Shown here piece by piece: positions 49,431-61,885 of a stretch of 64,000 nt of DNA. The position numbers and the translations under genes are program-made. Numbering within the stretch: position 1 is the stretch's first letter; each line of letters opens with the position of its first letter. This DNA is from Candidula unifasciata (taxonomy: Eukaryota > Mollusca > Gastropoda > Stylommatophora > Geomitridae), in the NCBI GenBank assembly GCA_905116865.2, contig CAJHNH020000228.1, positions 288,001 to 352,000 on the forward strand. The letters are read 5' to 3'. The notes beneath the pieces were generated by a model. It had not been told where the DNA came from. It made no database searches and saw only the letters and a program-made list of their open reading frames with translations.

Positions 49431-50540
49431 TGACCTCAGCAACTAAACTATCCAACAAAAATAAACAAAGCTTTTGGAACTAAATTTCTGAGAATCTCCT
49501 ATTTGATTTGACAGCTGTAACATTGTAGCCTCTAGTAAAATGAGGAGAAGAGAACAGTAGCTAGTAAATTTGTTGCAAGTCACTGGTGATTTATCAGTGA
49601 TACTTGATCTCCCTTCAGACACTTGGAATAGCTAACATGAAAGAGAAGGCCAGTCACAGAGATGAATTGAGGTGGATGATATACGCAGAAATAAACCTTG
49701 CTAGCTTGGAATGCTGTGGGGCAAAAGTAAGAAAAGAAAAAATTATCACTTTATTTGCAGAACAATAATAACAAATCAAAAAGAAGTTATACTGGAGACA
49801 ACACATTAAAAAAAAACAGATTAGTTTAAGGTAGCAATTTTGATTGCCAGTGTAACACAAAGAAAGAAGTTATGAAACTCATTGGTCAGGCAACAGTGGT
49901 TTTTGAAAGCCTAAACTCAATTGCCAAATTATATTGCTTTAAAGCCACATTCTGTACTTTTAATTCTAACGTTATTCCAATTTTAACACGTCAGTGAAAG
50001 TTGCAGAAACACGTAAGATATTGAACAAAGGTTAACCCTTTTGCTCCATAAACATATTTGGAAATGACATTCTAAACATTTCGTTACAAGGAAATGCATT
50101 GTTATAATTCTGGGAAATGCTGGCATAGCAGAGAAAAAGGAAGACAAACAGAAGTAATTTGGAGTCTTGGTCAGACTGAATAAAACTCTAAGGGTTTGAG
50201 ACTCACGACCACCGAGCAGACAGGTGAGCCTGACAGCTGTTGCATCCTGTGACCCCCGAGTCACACGAAAAGATGAATTTTTGATGTATAGTAATTATTT
50301 TGTACACATGATTGATATACATCAATGGGAATTAATCCCTAAGCAAAGAAATAATTGCTTTCCCTTCCTTTGACCAAGAAGACAGGGCTTTTGTTGACAC
50401 CACCATAGAGAGCAAATTGACGTCATTATAAGTTTATGACAACACTTGTTTTCTACTTCTTGTATCCTACTGCTTATGCCATAAAGAGTCCCAGAGAGGA
50501 TTAGGTATGATTGTGGTCTTTTGCTAATTGCGTCGTTTGT
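49431..50540. other. Intergenic; no gene recognised
   Basis: AT-rich unique sequence. Frames at 49654-49860 and 49983-50264 (- strand) show no recognisable motif. Confidence 0.5.
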
Positions 50541-50544
50541 GTTC

Positions 50545-51030
50545 GTGTCATATTGCATTTCTATAGTCTCTCTTTGACTCCTTCCACACATCTCTTTCTT
50601 GGTCAGCCTGCCACCTTGTAGCCTGCTGTTCTGCTGATTTTGTTCCATGGTGACCAGGTTCTGTGAAATCATTTACCAGCACTGTGTCTAACATAGTTCT
50701 TAGTTCTTTGTTGTTTTTCCTGCCACCTTTCTTATACATCAAATCTCACATGTTGTAAGTTTGTGTTTTTATTTTTGTCTGGCATTGATAGCATAAAGTT
50801 GGTATGAATAGCACATTTATCAGCTGCTTTCTATGTTTGCATGTTGACATTTTGATGCCTCAAAAGTGGAGCTATTTGGTAATTTATGTCGTTGGCCTTC
50901 TGTATTCTGTATTATATTTCTCTGTCCAACCCTCCATCTTCTGTGAATACGCTGCCTAGGTACTGAAACTCCTTAGCTTTTTTTAATGTCTCTCCTTGAA
51001 CAGTGATAGAAACATTGAATATTATGACCC
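50545..51030 (-). pseudogene. LINE ORF2 3' fragment
   Basis: On the - strand, KKAKEFQYLGSVFTEDGGLD (about 50985-50925) is the typical post-RT motif of LINE ORF2, and PLLRHQNVNM follows in the expected place (about 50870). The rest is scrambled by frameshifts. Confidence 0.68.
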
Positions 51031-51154
51031 TATTATGAAGCTGCAGTTACCCAAAAAAAAGTTTGTCACTCAAGTTAACATCTCAAACCTGTGTGTGTGT
51101 GTGCATGCATGCATATGTGCATGTGTGTGTTGGTGTAAATGTTCTCATACTTAA

Positions 51155-51572
51155 CAAGTCTACACACTATGTAGTTGCAGCAGTGAACCACATCTGTTAT
51201 AATAGGCATACCAACCAGTCTACACACTATGTAGTTACAGCAGTGAACCACATCTGTTATAATAGACATACCAACCAGTCTACACACTATGTAGTTGCAG
51301 CAATGAACCACATCTGTTATAATAGGCATACCAACCAGTCTACACACTATGTAGTTGCAGCAATGAACCACATCTGTTATAATAGGCATACCAACCAGTC
51401 TACACACTATGTAGTTGCAGCAGTGAACCACATCTGTTATAATAGGCATACCAACCAGCCTACACACTATGTAGTTGCAGCAATGAACCACATCTGTTAT
51501 AATAGGCATACCAACCAGTCTACACACTATGTAGTTGCAGCAGTGAACCACATCTGTTATAATAGGCATAAT
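51155..51572. repeat. 60-bp minisatellite, 7 copies
   Basis: The unit is accagtctacacactatgta-gttgcagcagtgaaccacat-ctgttataataggcatacca. Exactly 60 bp, so both strands stay open. Confidence 0.95.
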
Positions 51573-52285
51573 ATTAGTAGCTGCCAAAGACTTTTTGCCA
51601 TCAACAACCCTTAACAGTTTGAAATCTAATGAATTATTTGGAGAGAAAAATGCCTGACGAAAATGATGAACATAAAATGGGATGAGATCTGGAAATGTTG
51701 AAGAATTAGAACCAGTATCAGCAGTTATAAGACAAAGAAGGTGGTGGTATTTAAGGCACAGCCTGGGAAGAAGTGAATAGAGAATCACCAAACAGGTACT
51801 GAAATGGGAAACAAATGGACTGGGGGGGGGGGAGATACAAATAAGGGTGTCCAAATGTATGTGCTGTGAGCAAGGAAGAACAGTGAACAAGCAAACCAAA
51901 CCACAATCTGGCTTAATTCAGTTTTCAAGTAAACATATTTGACTCGGGTAAGGTTTTATTGTGGCCTATTCTAAGTACAAGTGGTTTTAGCTTTTAATGC
52001 AAACTTGAGATTTGCTAGACAATGCAGAGATGCCTTGTAAATAGCCTTCTCATTGGTTGTCAAACATGTGTAGTCACATAGTTGTCTGATTAATCATTGG
52101 ACGTAATTTAGCATGCAGAACAAGTCTACAGAATTCTGAAACAGTTGTGTGAAAACCTACATTTAATTTTGTGTTGATTTTCTTTGGTGACCTTGGGTTT
52201 ACATTTTGTTCCCTGCAGAATGACTCCCACCTATACAAATCTTATGTTTCTAAATTACCCCAACTTGATGTTGTTTTATTGAGTA
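51573..52285. other. Intergenic; nothing recognised
   Basis: A poly(G) run lies near 51822-51831. No other feature seen. Confidence 0.5.
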
Positions 52286-52289
52286 ATTC

Positions 52290-53015
52290 TACATAAATGT
52301 GTCTTATTTCTTATTATCTTCATAATTTATAGCAAAGGTGTCTTATTTTGTTCATAAAACATTGTGGAAAGTGTTTTTTAAATTCAGTAGAACATTATAA
52401 AAATCTTCTATTATGTTGAGTAAAACATTATAAAAGTGTCTTTTTTTGTTTATTAAAATATTACAAAAGTGTCATTTTCTTTGGTAAATCATACAAAATT
52501 ATCTTATTTTGTTCAGTAAATCATGATAAAATTATCTTATTTTGCTCAATAAACATTATAGTAGTATCCTATTTTGTTCTTAATCATTATAAAAGTGTTT
52601 TTTTAAAAGAACACATCACAACAGTGTACAATTTTGTTCATAAAGTGTATTATTTTATTCATTAAACATTACAAAATTGTTTTATTTTGTGCTGAAACCA
52701 TTGTAAACGTGTTTTTGTTTGTTCATTAAAATATTACAAGTGTCACTTTTTTCATAAATTATACAAACGTACCTTATTTTTTTTCAATAAATCATGACAA
52801 AAGTGTTTTATTGTATTCATTAAACATGACAAAAGTATCTATTTTTTCCCTAAATCATTATAAAAGCGTCTTAAATATTCTAGAAAACATTACAAAAGTG
52901 TATTGTTTTGTTCATAATTGTAAAGTGTATTATTTTATTCAGTAAACCATTACAAGAGTGTTTTATTTTGTTTTCTAAAACCATTGTGAAAGTGTCTTTT
53001 TTTGTTCACTAGACT
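52290..53015. repeat. Old degenerate repeat of about 33 bp, AT-rich
   Basis: Copies share attaaacattacaaaagtgt followed by cttattttgttca. Identity between copies is low. Confidence 0.65.
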
Positions 53016-53054
53016 ATTTCAAAATTGGGTGCTTTCTTAATATCCTATCCAAAA

Positions 53055-53510
53055 CGAGAAACACATGACTTTGAACACTAAAATAACACTGTTCAACACA
53101 ATATTCTTACCAACACTGAGCTATCAATGTCAAACATGGACACTGTCTGCAGAAGACAGAAGGAAAGCAGTCACGACAGAAATGAAATGTTTTTATATTA
53201 TGCTAGGTATAGCAGGGAAAGATCGACTGAGGAACGTTTTTTTTTTTCAGGAGGAGAGTCGGCACAGAACTAATTCTGAAATTTATCGGTAGTCAAAAAA
53301 TAAAACAGTGTGGTCATGTCAAACAGATTGTCATCAAACAGGGCACCACAGAGAGTAATGTTATCCAGTGACAATAGTAAATAGAGCTGGAGGCCGGCCA
53401 TGAAATAACGGACCCCTGAATATCGAACACTGTAAAGTACTATACACGAAGCCAACGGAGATCTCTTTCTGCCCTGACAATGGGTGCATTCCAGCAGTAG
53501 AAAAAAAAGA
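53055..53510 (+). pseudogene. LINE ORF2 C-terminal fragment
   Basis: TKITLFNTIFLPTLSYQCQT followed by WTLSAEDRRKAVTTEMKCF and MLGIAGKDRLRN is the conserved C-terminal region of LINE ORF2 (consensus type YGCETWTL ... MLG..RKDRIRN). A run of T at 53239-53248 and stops break it. It ends in an A/GAA-rich tail near 53500. Confidence 0.82.
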
Positions 53511-54000
53511 AGAAATAAGAAGAAATTGGTATAATTCCTAACACTTGATTAACAGTGCGGTTTTTTTTAACCAATAAGTTTAGATCTGTCCTTTCACTGG
53601 TCTGGTAGTCTTAGTTTCAGCTATATAGCAAACGGGTCACCCCATCTTTGCTCCGCTCCTGTGCCAACGAAAAACACACAATGTTTATCACAGTATTAGA
53701 ATTGCATTTCATCATTGATGGTAGCAGAAGTCGCCAAAATATCAGCAGTTGCCCACGCGATCAATTTTAATCACATACGGGCACCACAACACCGCACGAC
53801 AGGCATCGTGTCATTTTCTGAATCTACAATTCACACCAACACGTTGGTCACAGTCCTTTCACTGATTAGTGATTGAAGAAATAAACATCCTAGCACACCG
53901 GACATACCCTTTAACCTTCCGCAATGCCGGCTGAGAATCAGACACAATACTTACTCTGGTAACTTTGTTTTCTACTATCTAATTAAGATTTTTCAGTGAT
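53510..54000. other. Intergenic; nothing recognised
   Basis: Unique sequence without domain or splice-supported exon. Confidence 0.45.
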
Positions 54001-54127
54001 TCCTTCCCCATCCTCATGCTTGAAGTTGTAGATAAAAAGCTCCGTTTTGTTCTGCCAAAATTTTTTCTTTAGTTCTAGCTGAAAATCCCCAGACAGGTCT
54101 TACACCCAGATGAACAGAACCATCTGT

Positions 54128-54351
54128 CATGTTGTAAGAGTCGACTAATTGGTAGCTTCTCTCGAAGTCGGACTGCATCTGCCTGAGTGGCAAGGAACCA
54201 GCAGTCTGCACACAAATGAGTCAGGTCTGTAAAACGGATGCACACGAAACACTTAGGTTCTTGAACAGAACTGCAGTCCAGAAGTGGATGAACACCCAGA
54301 ACTTTCCGCCAAAGTTTACAGCTGGTGAACACGAAGAAGAAGAAGAAGAAA
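54128..54351 (+). mobile_element. SINE with (GAA)n tail inserted in the LINE RNase H motif
   Basis: It runs from catgttgtaagagtcgacta to gaagaagaagaagaagaaa. It is flanked by AACCATCTGT at 54118-54127 and 54352-54361. This is a 5'-truncated copy of the family seen at 32981-33266. The target sequence lies in the YTDGS catalytic motif of the LINE RNase H. Confidence 0.88.
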
Positions 54352-54976
54352 AACCATCTGTGTACACTACTACACGATCTAGTCTAGCCTTTCCATCTAT
54401 CAGTTGTTGAACCTCTAATTCTGCCATACCGTTACACCACTCTCTACATTCTCTTCTTAACGTCATAATGGCCTGATTTAAACTGCTGTTGTGGGTGTTC
54501 GTGTCGATCCATTCATGCTCCCTGTGTGTTTGTTTGTTTGAGGCCGCCGTCTCCGTGGTATCTTCAGCTATTGTCATCCATGACTTTTTTGTTTGTCAAC
54601 CGGTCTTCTCTAAAATCGTTCAAATTACCTGCAGCGGATGCCTTTCCTTACTGGTAACTAGCATACAGGGACACTTCACCGATGTCAGCCCAAGCATTTA
54701 CCTCTTTGTTCTAATTGGGGTGTCCCGTGTGAAACCCAATACAATTCTCATTCCTTTATTTTGAATCCTTTCAAGCTTTGTACACCGCGAAGAAGATAGG
54801 CTCCTAGGCGATAATCAATTCCGTGTGTGTCGCCACTATCGACTTCAGTGCTGCCAGGCCACGCTTGCATTTGATCACAGTCTGCTCCACGTGATATCTG
54901 AGGACAGACTGCGATCAAACGTCAGACATAAGTATTTCAGCTTATCTCTTCTTTCAACATTAATACCCTTCATGGA

Positions 54977-55188
54977 GTCGGCTCTGTGGCTAGGTCGATG
55001 CGAACGCTTCGTAATGCAGGGGTGCCGGGTTTCGATCCTAGCTGCGGGCCATGCGCCTTGCGTTGGTTTCGACAGTGGTATCAGGGAGCCGACCGTCCAG
55101 AAAGCTATGGCAAACTACTGGACGTACATTTGCCTAGAGAGATCACACAACAGCCAGGGACAGCTTGGGTTGGTTCTGCAACTAACCT
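54977..55188 (+). mobile_element. tRNA-derived SINE, 212 bp, with 14-bp duplication
   Basis: It is flanked by ATACCCTTCATGGA at 54963-54976 and 55189-55202. The head gtggctaggtcgatgcgaac followed by ccgggtttcgatcctagctg has an A-box-like word and a good B box (GGTTTCGATCC). It is a different family from the GAA-tailed SINE and has no poly(A) tail. Confidence 0.87.
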
Positions 55189-55879
55189 ATACCCTTCATG
55201 GAAATGCTGAGTCTTTGTTCCCAATGCTGTTATTTAAGGAGCACCAGAAAACACTGGCCTTCTCTGGGTTTACCCTTGACCCTGTCTGTTCACACCACTT
55301 CGTCATCTCATGTAAAACACTTTGCAAGTCTCTGTCGCGTGTGTCGTGCCTGTCTGACCCGCTTCGATACATTAGGACATCATCTGCAAATGTCAAAGTT
55401 TGCTGTGTTCCAGCGGGCTGAATTTTTGCCCGGCTTGCTGTATATATGTTACACAAGACAGGTGGCAATGTTGATCTCTGGGGAAGACCAAGGCAAATGT
55501 GTATTGGATCTGATCTCCATGTTCCTAAACCAAATGCCCACTGTTCTTTCCAACAATGCTGCCCTCGTCCAATTAGCTCACCAAGGATTCCCACCACAGT
55601 CCATCACGCACTGCATAAGATATGTGAAGTCAACGCTGATATAGGCATCTTCAAGATCTATCGCGACACCGACTGTTTCTTGCTTTCGCTGAAATCCTTC
55701 ATACACATTACCATCATATGCAAAAGTTCCAGCATTGTCACATGTTGCCTTTGATGGTCTATAGCTGCCCGTGGTGTCCGGCAGCATGCCCATTCTTTCT
55801 AAGTTTAACATCACTTTCTTCGTCATAATTTTTTTCCAGCAGTTTACCATACACATTTTGCAGTGTTATGATTATATAA

Positions 55880-56525
55880 CTGCTAAGCTCCTTGGCATTA
55901 AGTGGCAGGACAAAATCACAACGCTGAGGTACTGGAAAGAGCAGGTACTACAATAGTCATTTCCATGCTCAGTCTACGAAGGCTCAGGTTGCTGGGTCGC
56001 ACCTGGAGAATGGAGGATGGCAGAGTCATTAACTCTTTGAGTCCCAAGGGGTTTAGCAATACAGGCCCAGACTGTAGTAAATAGAGTTATAAAATTGGCG
56101 CATCATGCGTTCATTGGGCTTCTAGGTAGGAACTTATGAACGTATGATGCGTTCCTTGGGACTCAATGAGTTAAGGACATTCTTTACGGTGAATGAAAGA
56201 CAGGAAGAATATGTCGAGGTCGACCTCTACTACTATATAAAGATGTATGCAAGTGGGACATGAATGATACAGGTATTGATGCGGACTCATGGTAACAAAA
56301 TGCCATGGACCGTGTTGTGTGGAAAGGGCATATCAGGAAGGGAATGAGACTGAAGGAAGAAATGATTGCAGAAAGGATGAGAGCTGAGCGTCTTAAAAGA
56401 AACGGATTAAACACAGATGTTGACAACAATGGTCCTGAAATCCCATGCTATCATTGTGGAAGACTTTCATTGACACGGGCGGGTCTTGCTAGTCACACTC
56501 GCCATCGCCATGGGCTGTAAGTCTC
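55880..56525 (+). pseudogene. LINE 3' end with C-terminal C2H2 finger, split by a MITE
   Basis: LLGIKWQDKITTLRYWKEQV (55888-55947) and SMLSLRRLRLLGRTWRMEDG (about 55960-56020) are the C-terminal LINE motif. After the inserted MITE come a DILYGE-like start and MDRVVWKGHIRKGMRLKEEM, then the finger CYHCGRLSLTRAGLASHTRH (56446-56510), ending at TAA 56518-56520. The same class of LINE is at 23.75-25.7 kb. Confidence 0.83.
56033..56170. mobile_element. MITE, 138 bp, TTAA target (piggyBac-type)
   Basis: Terminal inverted repeats CTCTTTGAGTCCCAAGG (56033-56049) and CCTTGGGACTCAATGAG (56154-56170) differ at one position. It is flanked by TTAA at 56029-56032 and 56171-56174. Subterminal gcatcatgcgttc and gaacgtatgatgc form a second imperfect inverted pair. 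Established: TTAA target duplication is the mark of piggyBac elements. Confidence 0.9.
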
Positions 56526-56531
56526 ATTCTT

Positions 56532-56710
56532 CCTCATAGCGCTATCTAACACTATTGTCTGGAAAGACGGAAAGGTGCCAATGTAAGCTGCTAGGGATCC
56601 CTGCCTGATTTTGGAAAGAGTTTAGGATAGCTGTGTAATCAGTCATCCGATACATTTGACGATTGGATACTATCACTAAAGTCCCCCATCACTCGTAATA
56701 TTTCATCATT
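56532..56710. other. Short unique spacer
   Basis: Nothing recognised. Confidence 0.5.
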
Positions 56711-56718
56711 ACTTAACA

Positions 56719-56923
56719 CAGTTTGCCAAACTTTTCTTAGTCGCGACGTCTTTTTTCAATTACAATTCATCTACGGCGCCCAACCCTAAGTAAAAGTATG
56801 GCTATTCGTATTTAAGAGATTTAAAAACAAATTAAACTCTTGTATCTTTGAATATTTCGCGGCGCCCCTGTTAAGAGGTCGCGGCTGCCCGGGGCATCGC
56901 GGCGCACAGTTTGAGAATCACTG
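56719..56923. mobile_element. MITE, 205 bp, hAT-type with 8-bp duplication
   Basis: It is flanked by ACTTAACA at 56711-56718 and 56924-56931. Ends are CAGTTTGCCAAACTTTT and, on the other strand, CAGTGATTCTCAAACTG. These are imperfect inverted repeats with CAG/CTG termini. An 8-bp duplication is the hAT signature. Confidence 0.85.
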
Positions 56924-56931
56924 ACTTAACA

Positions 56932-57905
56932 GTTTGATATGGCCAGGGAGCAATATTTCTGCTGCCACCCACGCAATGCTATTTGTCCGCGTATATTCCA
57001 TAATTTATGTAGTGTTTTCTTCCCCGCTATGTTTGTCGCACAAATTTTCCTAAATGCTTTGCTTGTCCTCTTTGGCATAGATTTTAAATGAATTACTCAA
57101 GTTTTGTTCATCTTGATGTTTTCGCTCAACATTTTCATAATTTGCAGGTTTTAGTTTTCTGCCATGGATTAGTAGCCAATATTTTTGCTTTCCTTGTCTT
57201 TTTCACCTGTTCGTTCCCTCACAGTGGTTACACTAATGTTGTTTTTCGTATTTTTTGTCTGGCTGTTGTTGGCGCAATGAATGCAGCATACCAACCTGAT
57301 CTTTATTGGCTGTATATTTAAACGTGTGTCGTGGTTTCATCCCAGCGCATGGTGTGTGCATCAGTACTGGACGCTAAAGCTAGGTCGATCACTTCATCCA
57401 AGTCTCCGGCTCTCTCTTCAAATCTTGTGCCACAACCATCGTTAAAACAGTCAAGGCAGTGCTCAGTAGGGCCTGACTCAGTGAAACTACCTGTCTGTTT
57501 TCTGTCTGATTTATGTCTGTTTTCTGTCTGATTTCCCCACTCTTTTGACCGAGCGTTGAAATCACTAGCTGTTAAACATTTTCCATCATACTACTCCAAA
57601 TCTGCTAGGAATTTCTAAGCACCTTTATTATAAGTTGATTCACATGCACGTACACGTTTGAGATGTACCAATCATGGTGGTCTATGAAAACAAACCAGTC
57701 CTTGAATCTCAAACATTTCACTGTTGTAATCTTGTATTACTGCACATATCTTCACAAAAACAATTGTAACAATACTACACTCCACTGAAAAAGCCTTTAA
57801 TTCTAAATAAAATACTTGGATACCTGATATTACATGTGTTTTTTTTAAAACTGTTGACACTATCACAAAATTATGCCTGAATTTGAATAAACTGCCCTCA
57901 GTATA
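56932..57905. other. Intergenic; no gene recognised
   Basis: A frame at 57088-57321 reads hydrophobic (LVFCHGLVANIFAFLVFFTC) but has no supported context. Nothing else is seen. Confidence 0.45.
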
Positions 57906-57949
57906 CTCACACTGACATGATCACAGACAGCTACATAGGATACTGCAAA

Positions 57950-60635
57950 CTGCTACAGAGGGTTTAGCACACCGTTACGTGGGGTACAGAACACAGTTAC
58001 GTGGGGTACAGCACACAGTTACGTGGGGTACAGCACACAGTTACGTGGGGTACAGCACACAGTTACGTGGGGTACAGCAATTATATAGGATACAACACAC
58101 AGTTATATAGGGTACATCACACAGTTATATAGGGTACAGCACACAATTACATGGGGTACAGCACACAGTTATATAGCATACAGTACACAGTTATATAGGA
58201 TACCGCACACAGCTACATGGGGTACAGCACACAGCTATATAGGATAGAGCACACAATTATATAGGGTACAGCACACAGATAGGTGGGGTACAGAAAACAG
58301 TTATGTGAGGTACAGCACACAGTTACGTGGGGTACAGCAAACTGCTACATGGGGTACAGCACACAGTTATATAGGATACAGCACACAGTTACGTGAGGTA
58401 CAGCACACAGTTACATGAGGTACAGCACACAGTTACATGGGGTACAGCAAACAGTTACATGGGCTACAGCACACTGAGGTACAACACACAGTTACATGAG
58501 GTACAGCACACAGTTACATGGGGTACAGCACACAGTTACATGGGCTACAGCACACTGAGGTACAGCACACAGTTACATGAGGTACAGCACACAGTTAAAT
58601 GAGGGACAGCACACAGTTACATGGGGTACAGCACACAGCTACATGAGGTACAGTACACAGCTACATGAGGTACAGCATAAGTTACATGGGGTACAGCACA
58701 CAGTTACATGAGGTACAACACACATCTAGATGGGTTACATGAGGTACAGTACCTAGCTAATACATGAGGTAAACACACAGCTACCATATGAGGTAAACCA
58801 CACAGTTACACAATGTACAGCACACAGTTACACAATGTACAGCACATGGTTACATGTAGTACAGCACACAGTTATATTGAGTACAGCACAGTTACCTGGG
58901 CACAGTGACAGGGAGTACAGCATACAGTTACGGGGGTACCACACACATATATTTAGGGTACAGCTTACAGTTACGTGAGGTACCGCACACAGCTAGACGG
59001 ATTACAGCAAACAGTTACATTAGGTACAGTACACAGCTAGATGGAGTACAGTAGACAGTTATATGAGGTACATCACTGTTACATTGGGTACAGCACACAG
59101 CTAAATGAGATACAGCACTGTTACATTAGGTACACTACACAGTTACATGAGGTACAACACACAGTTACATGAGGTACAACACACAGTTACATGAGGTACA
59201 CCACAAAGTTACATGAGGTACACCACAAAATTACATGAGGTACAGCACACAGCTAGATGAGGTACAGCACACAGCTAGACGGGGTGCAGCAAAGTTCAAA
59301 GAAATACAGCAAACAGCTAGACAGGGTTCAGCACATAGTTACATGAGGTACAACACACAGTTACATGAGGTACAACACACAGTTACATGAGGTACAGCAC
59401 ACAGTTACATGAGGTACAGCCCACAGCTAGATGGAGTACAGCAAACAATTACATTAGGTACAGTACACAGCTAGACAGGGTACAGCACACAGTTATAAGA
59501 GGTAAATCACTGTTAAATTGGGTACAGCACACAGCTACATGAGGTACACCACACCATTACATGAGGTACAGCACCATTACATAAGGTACACCACACCGTT
59601 GAATGGGTTACACCCCACCATTACATAGGGTACAGCAAACAGCTACATGGGTTACACCACACCATTACATAGGGTACAGCACACACCTACATGGGTTACA
59701 GCACCCAGCTCCATGGGGTACAGCACACAGCTACATGGGGTACAGCTACATGGGGTACAGCACACAGCTTCAATTGTTACAGCACACAGCTACATGTGGT
59801 ACAGCACACAACTTCAATTGTTACAGCTACATAGGGTACAGCACACAGCTTCATGGGGTACAGCACACAACTTCAATTGTTAAAGCACACAGCTTCATAG
59901 GGTATAGCACACAGCTTCAATTGTTACAGCACACAGCTACATAGGGTACAGCACACTGCTTCAATTGTTACAGCACACAGCTACATGGGGTACATCACAC
60001 AGCTTCAATTGTTACAGAACACAGCTACATAAGGTTCAGCACACAGTTACATGGGGTACAGCACACAGCTACATGCCATTACATGGTGTAAAGCACACAG
60101 CTACATGGGGTACAGAACACAGCTACATAGAATACAGCGCACAGCTACATGCCATTACATGAGGTACAGCACACAGTTACATGGGGTAAATCATACAGTT
60201 GCATTGGGTACAGCACACAGCTACATGGGGTACAGAACACAGCTACATGGGGTACAGCACAGTTACATGGGGTACAGCACACAGCTACATAGGGTACAGC
60301 ACAAAGTTACATGGGGTACAGCACACAGTTACATGGGGTACAGCACACAGCTACATGGGGTACAGCACACAGTTAAATGGGGTACAGCACACAGCTACAT
60401 GAGGTACAGCACAGTTACATGAGGTACAGCACAGTTACATTAGGTACAGCACCTAGCTAATACATGAGGTACAGCACACAACGACTACTTGAGATAAGTA
60501 CACAGCTACCATATGAGGTCACACAGTTACATGGGTACAGCACAGAGCTTCAATTGTTACAGAACACAGCTACATGGGGTACAGCACACAGCTACATGGG
60601 GTACAGCACACAGTTACATCTGGTACAGTGTACAG
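57950..60635. repeat. 22-bp minisatellite (acagttacatggggtacagcac), about 120 copies, 2.7 kb
   Basis: The unit is very variable (atgggg, atgagg, atagg; gttaca, gctaca). A caattgtt variant is common at 59765-60010. Open frames such as THSYMGYSTQLHGVQ are repeat artefacts. Confidence 0.92.
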
Positions 60636-60719
60636 ACACATATTGTACAATACGTTTGACACACATACATTAAGCAAATTAAAGATAAATAAACCAATTG
60701 GAGGCGTTGCCCAAAGAGA

Positions 60720-61010
60720 AATACATTGCTAACATTGTGCAGGTAAAAATACATTGCTAATATTGTGCAGGTAAAAATAAATTGCTAACATTGTGCAGGT
60801 GAAAATAAATTGTGAACAATGTGCAGGTAAAAAATAAATTGTGAACATTGTGCAAGTAAAAATAAATTGTGAACATTGCACAGAAAGAAGAAAAAGAAAA
60901 TTGTAACATGAAGATAACAAATGTGAACATTGCATAGATAGAAATAAACTGATAAGACTGTGTAGATTGAAAAACAAAAAACTTAACATTGCACAGATCA
61001 AGAAATAAGA
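60720..61010. repeat. About 28-bp repeat (aaaataaattgctaacattgtgcaggt), degenerate, about 9 copies
   Basis: The left half is regular, the right half decays. Confidence 0.8.
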
Positions 61011-61014
61011 TATT

Positions 61015-61512
61015 GCATAACTACACATGGCATAGGACTACCTGATGCTCATAGATAACTACACATGGCATAGGACTACCTGTTGCTCATAGATAACTAC
61101 ACATGGCATCGGACTACCTGTTGCTCATAGACAACTACACATGGCATAGGACTACCTGTTGCTCATAGATAACTACACATGGCATAGGACTACCTGTTGC
61201 TCATAGATAACTACACATGGCATAGGACTACCTGTTGCTCATAGATAACTACACATGGCATAGGACTACCTGTTGCTCATAGATAACTACACATGGCATA
61301 GGACTACCTGTTGCTCATAGATAACTACACATGGCATAGGACTACCTGTTGCTCATAGATAACTACACATGGCATAGGACTACCTGTTGCTCATAGATAA
61401 CTACACATGGCATAGGACTACCTGTTGCTCATAGATAACTACACATGGCATAGGACTACCTGTTGCTCATAGATAACTACACATGGCATAGGACTACCTG
61501 TTGCTCATAGAT
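61015..61512. repeat. 38-bp minisatellite, 13 copies, nearly identical
   Basis: The unit is ataactacacatggcatagg-actacctgttgctcatag. The high identity suggests recent expansion. Confidence 0.95.
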
Positions 61513-61689
61513 AAATACTGTATAGATCAGGGGTAGGGAGCTTTAACACACAAAAATCAGTGGCGATTGACTTTATCGACCTTATAGATTAATTAATAAA
61601 GAGTTCATGAGGGGAAAAAATCAAGGTCATGGACATGTAAATATATATGCCTAGTTTATAAACATTCAATAAGTATTACACTTGTTGAT

Positions 61690-61885
61690 TAGATGAACAC
61701 TAAACACTTTTGTTTTACACTTTTTGATCAACATTAAACGCTGCAGTTTACAGAAACATTCAATAAGTTTTGTTTTACACTTTGTGATCAACATTAAACA
61801 TTGCAGTTTACAGAAACATTCAATAAGTTTTGTTTTACACTTTGTGATCAACATTAAACACTGCAGTTTACAGAAACAAGACATT
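61690..61885. repeat. About 60-bp repeat, 3 copies
   Basis: The unit is ttttgttttacactttgtga-tcaacattaaacactgcagt-ttacagaaacattcaataag. Confidence 0.88.

Larger units (their letters stand above)
54010..55870 (-). pseudogene. LINE ORF2 with RT and RNase H, interrupted by two SINEs
   Basis: The - strand reads, in order: an RT start SYRPSKATCDNAGTFAYD with VGVAIDLEDAY (55770-55640), GLPQRSTLPPVLCNIYT (55490-55440), TLTFADDVLMYRSG with an intact FADD box (55395-55355), KLKYLCLTFDRSL (about 54945-54910), KLERIQNKGMRIVLGFTRDT (near 54780-54720), TLRRECREWCNGMAELEVQQ (54465-54405) and the RNase H entry VVVYTDG (54375-54355). Past the first SINE it continues DGSVHLG and WGFSARTKEKI. Several frameshifts and stops. 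Its linker block is homologous to the 69-bp array unit at 28-30 kb. I/Jockey-like by having RNase H; exact clade not assigned. Confidence 0.87.
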
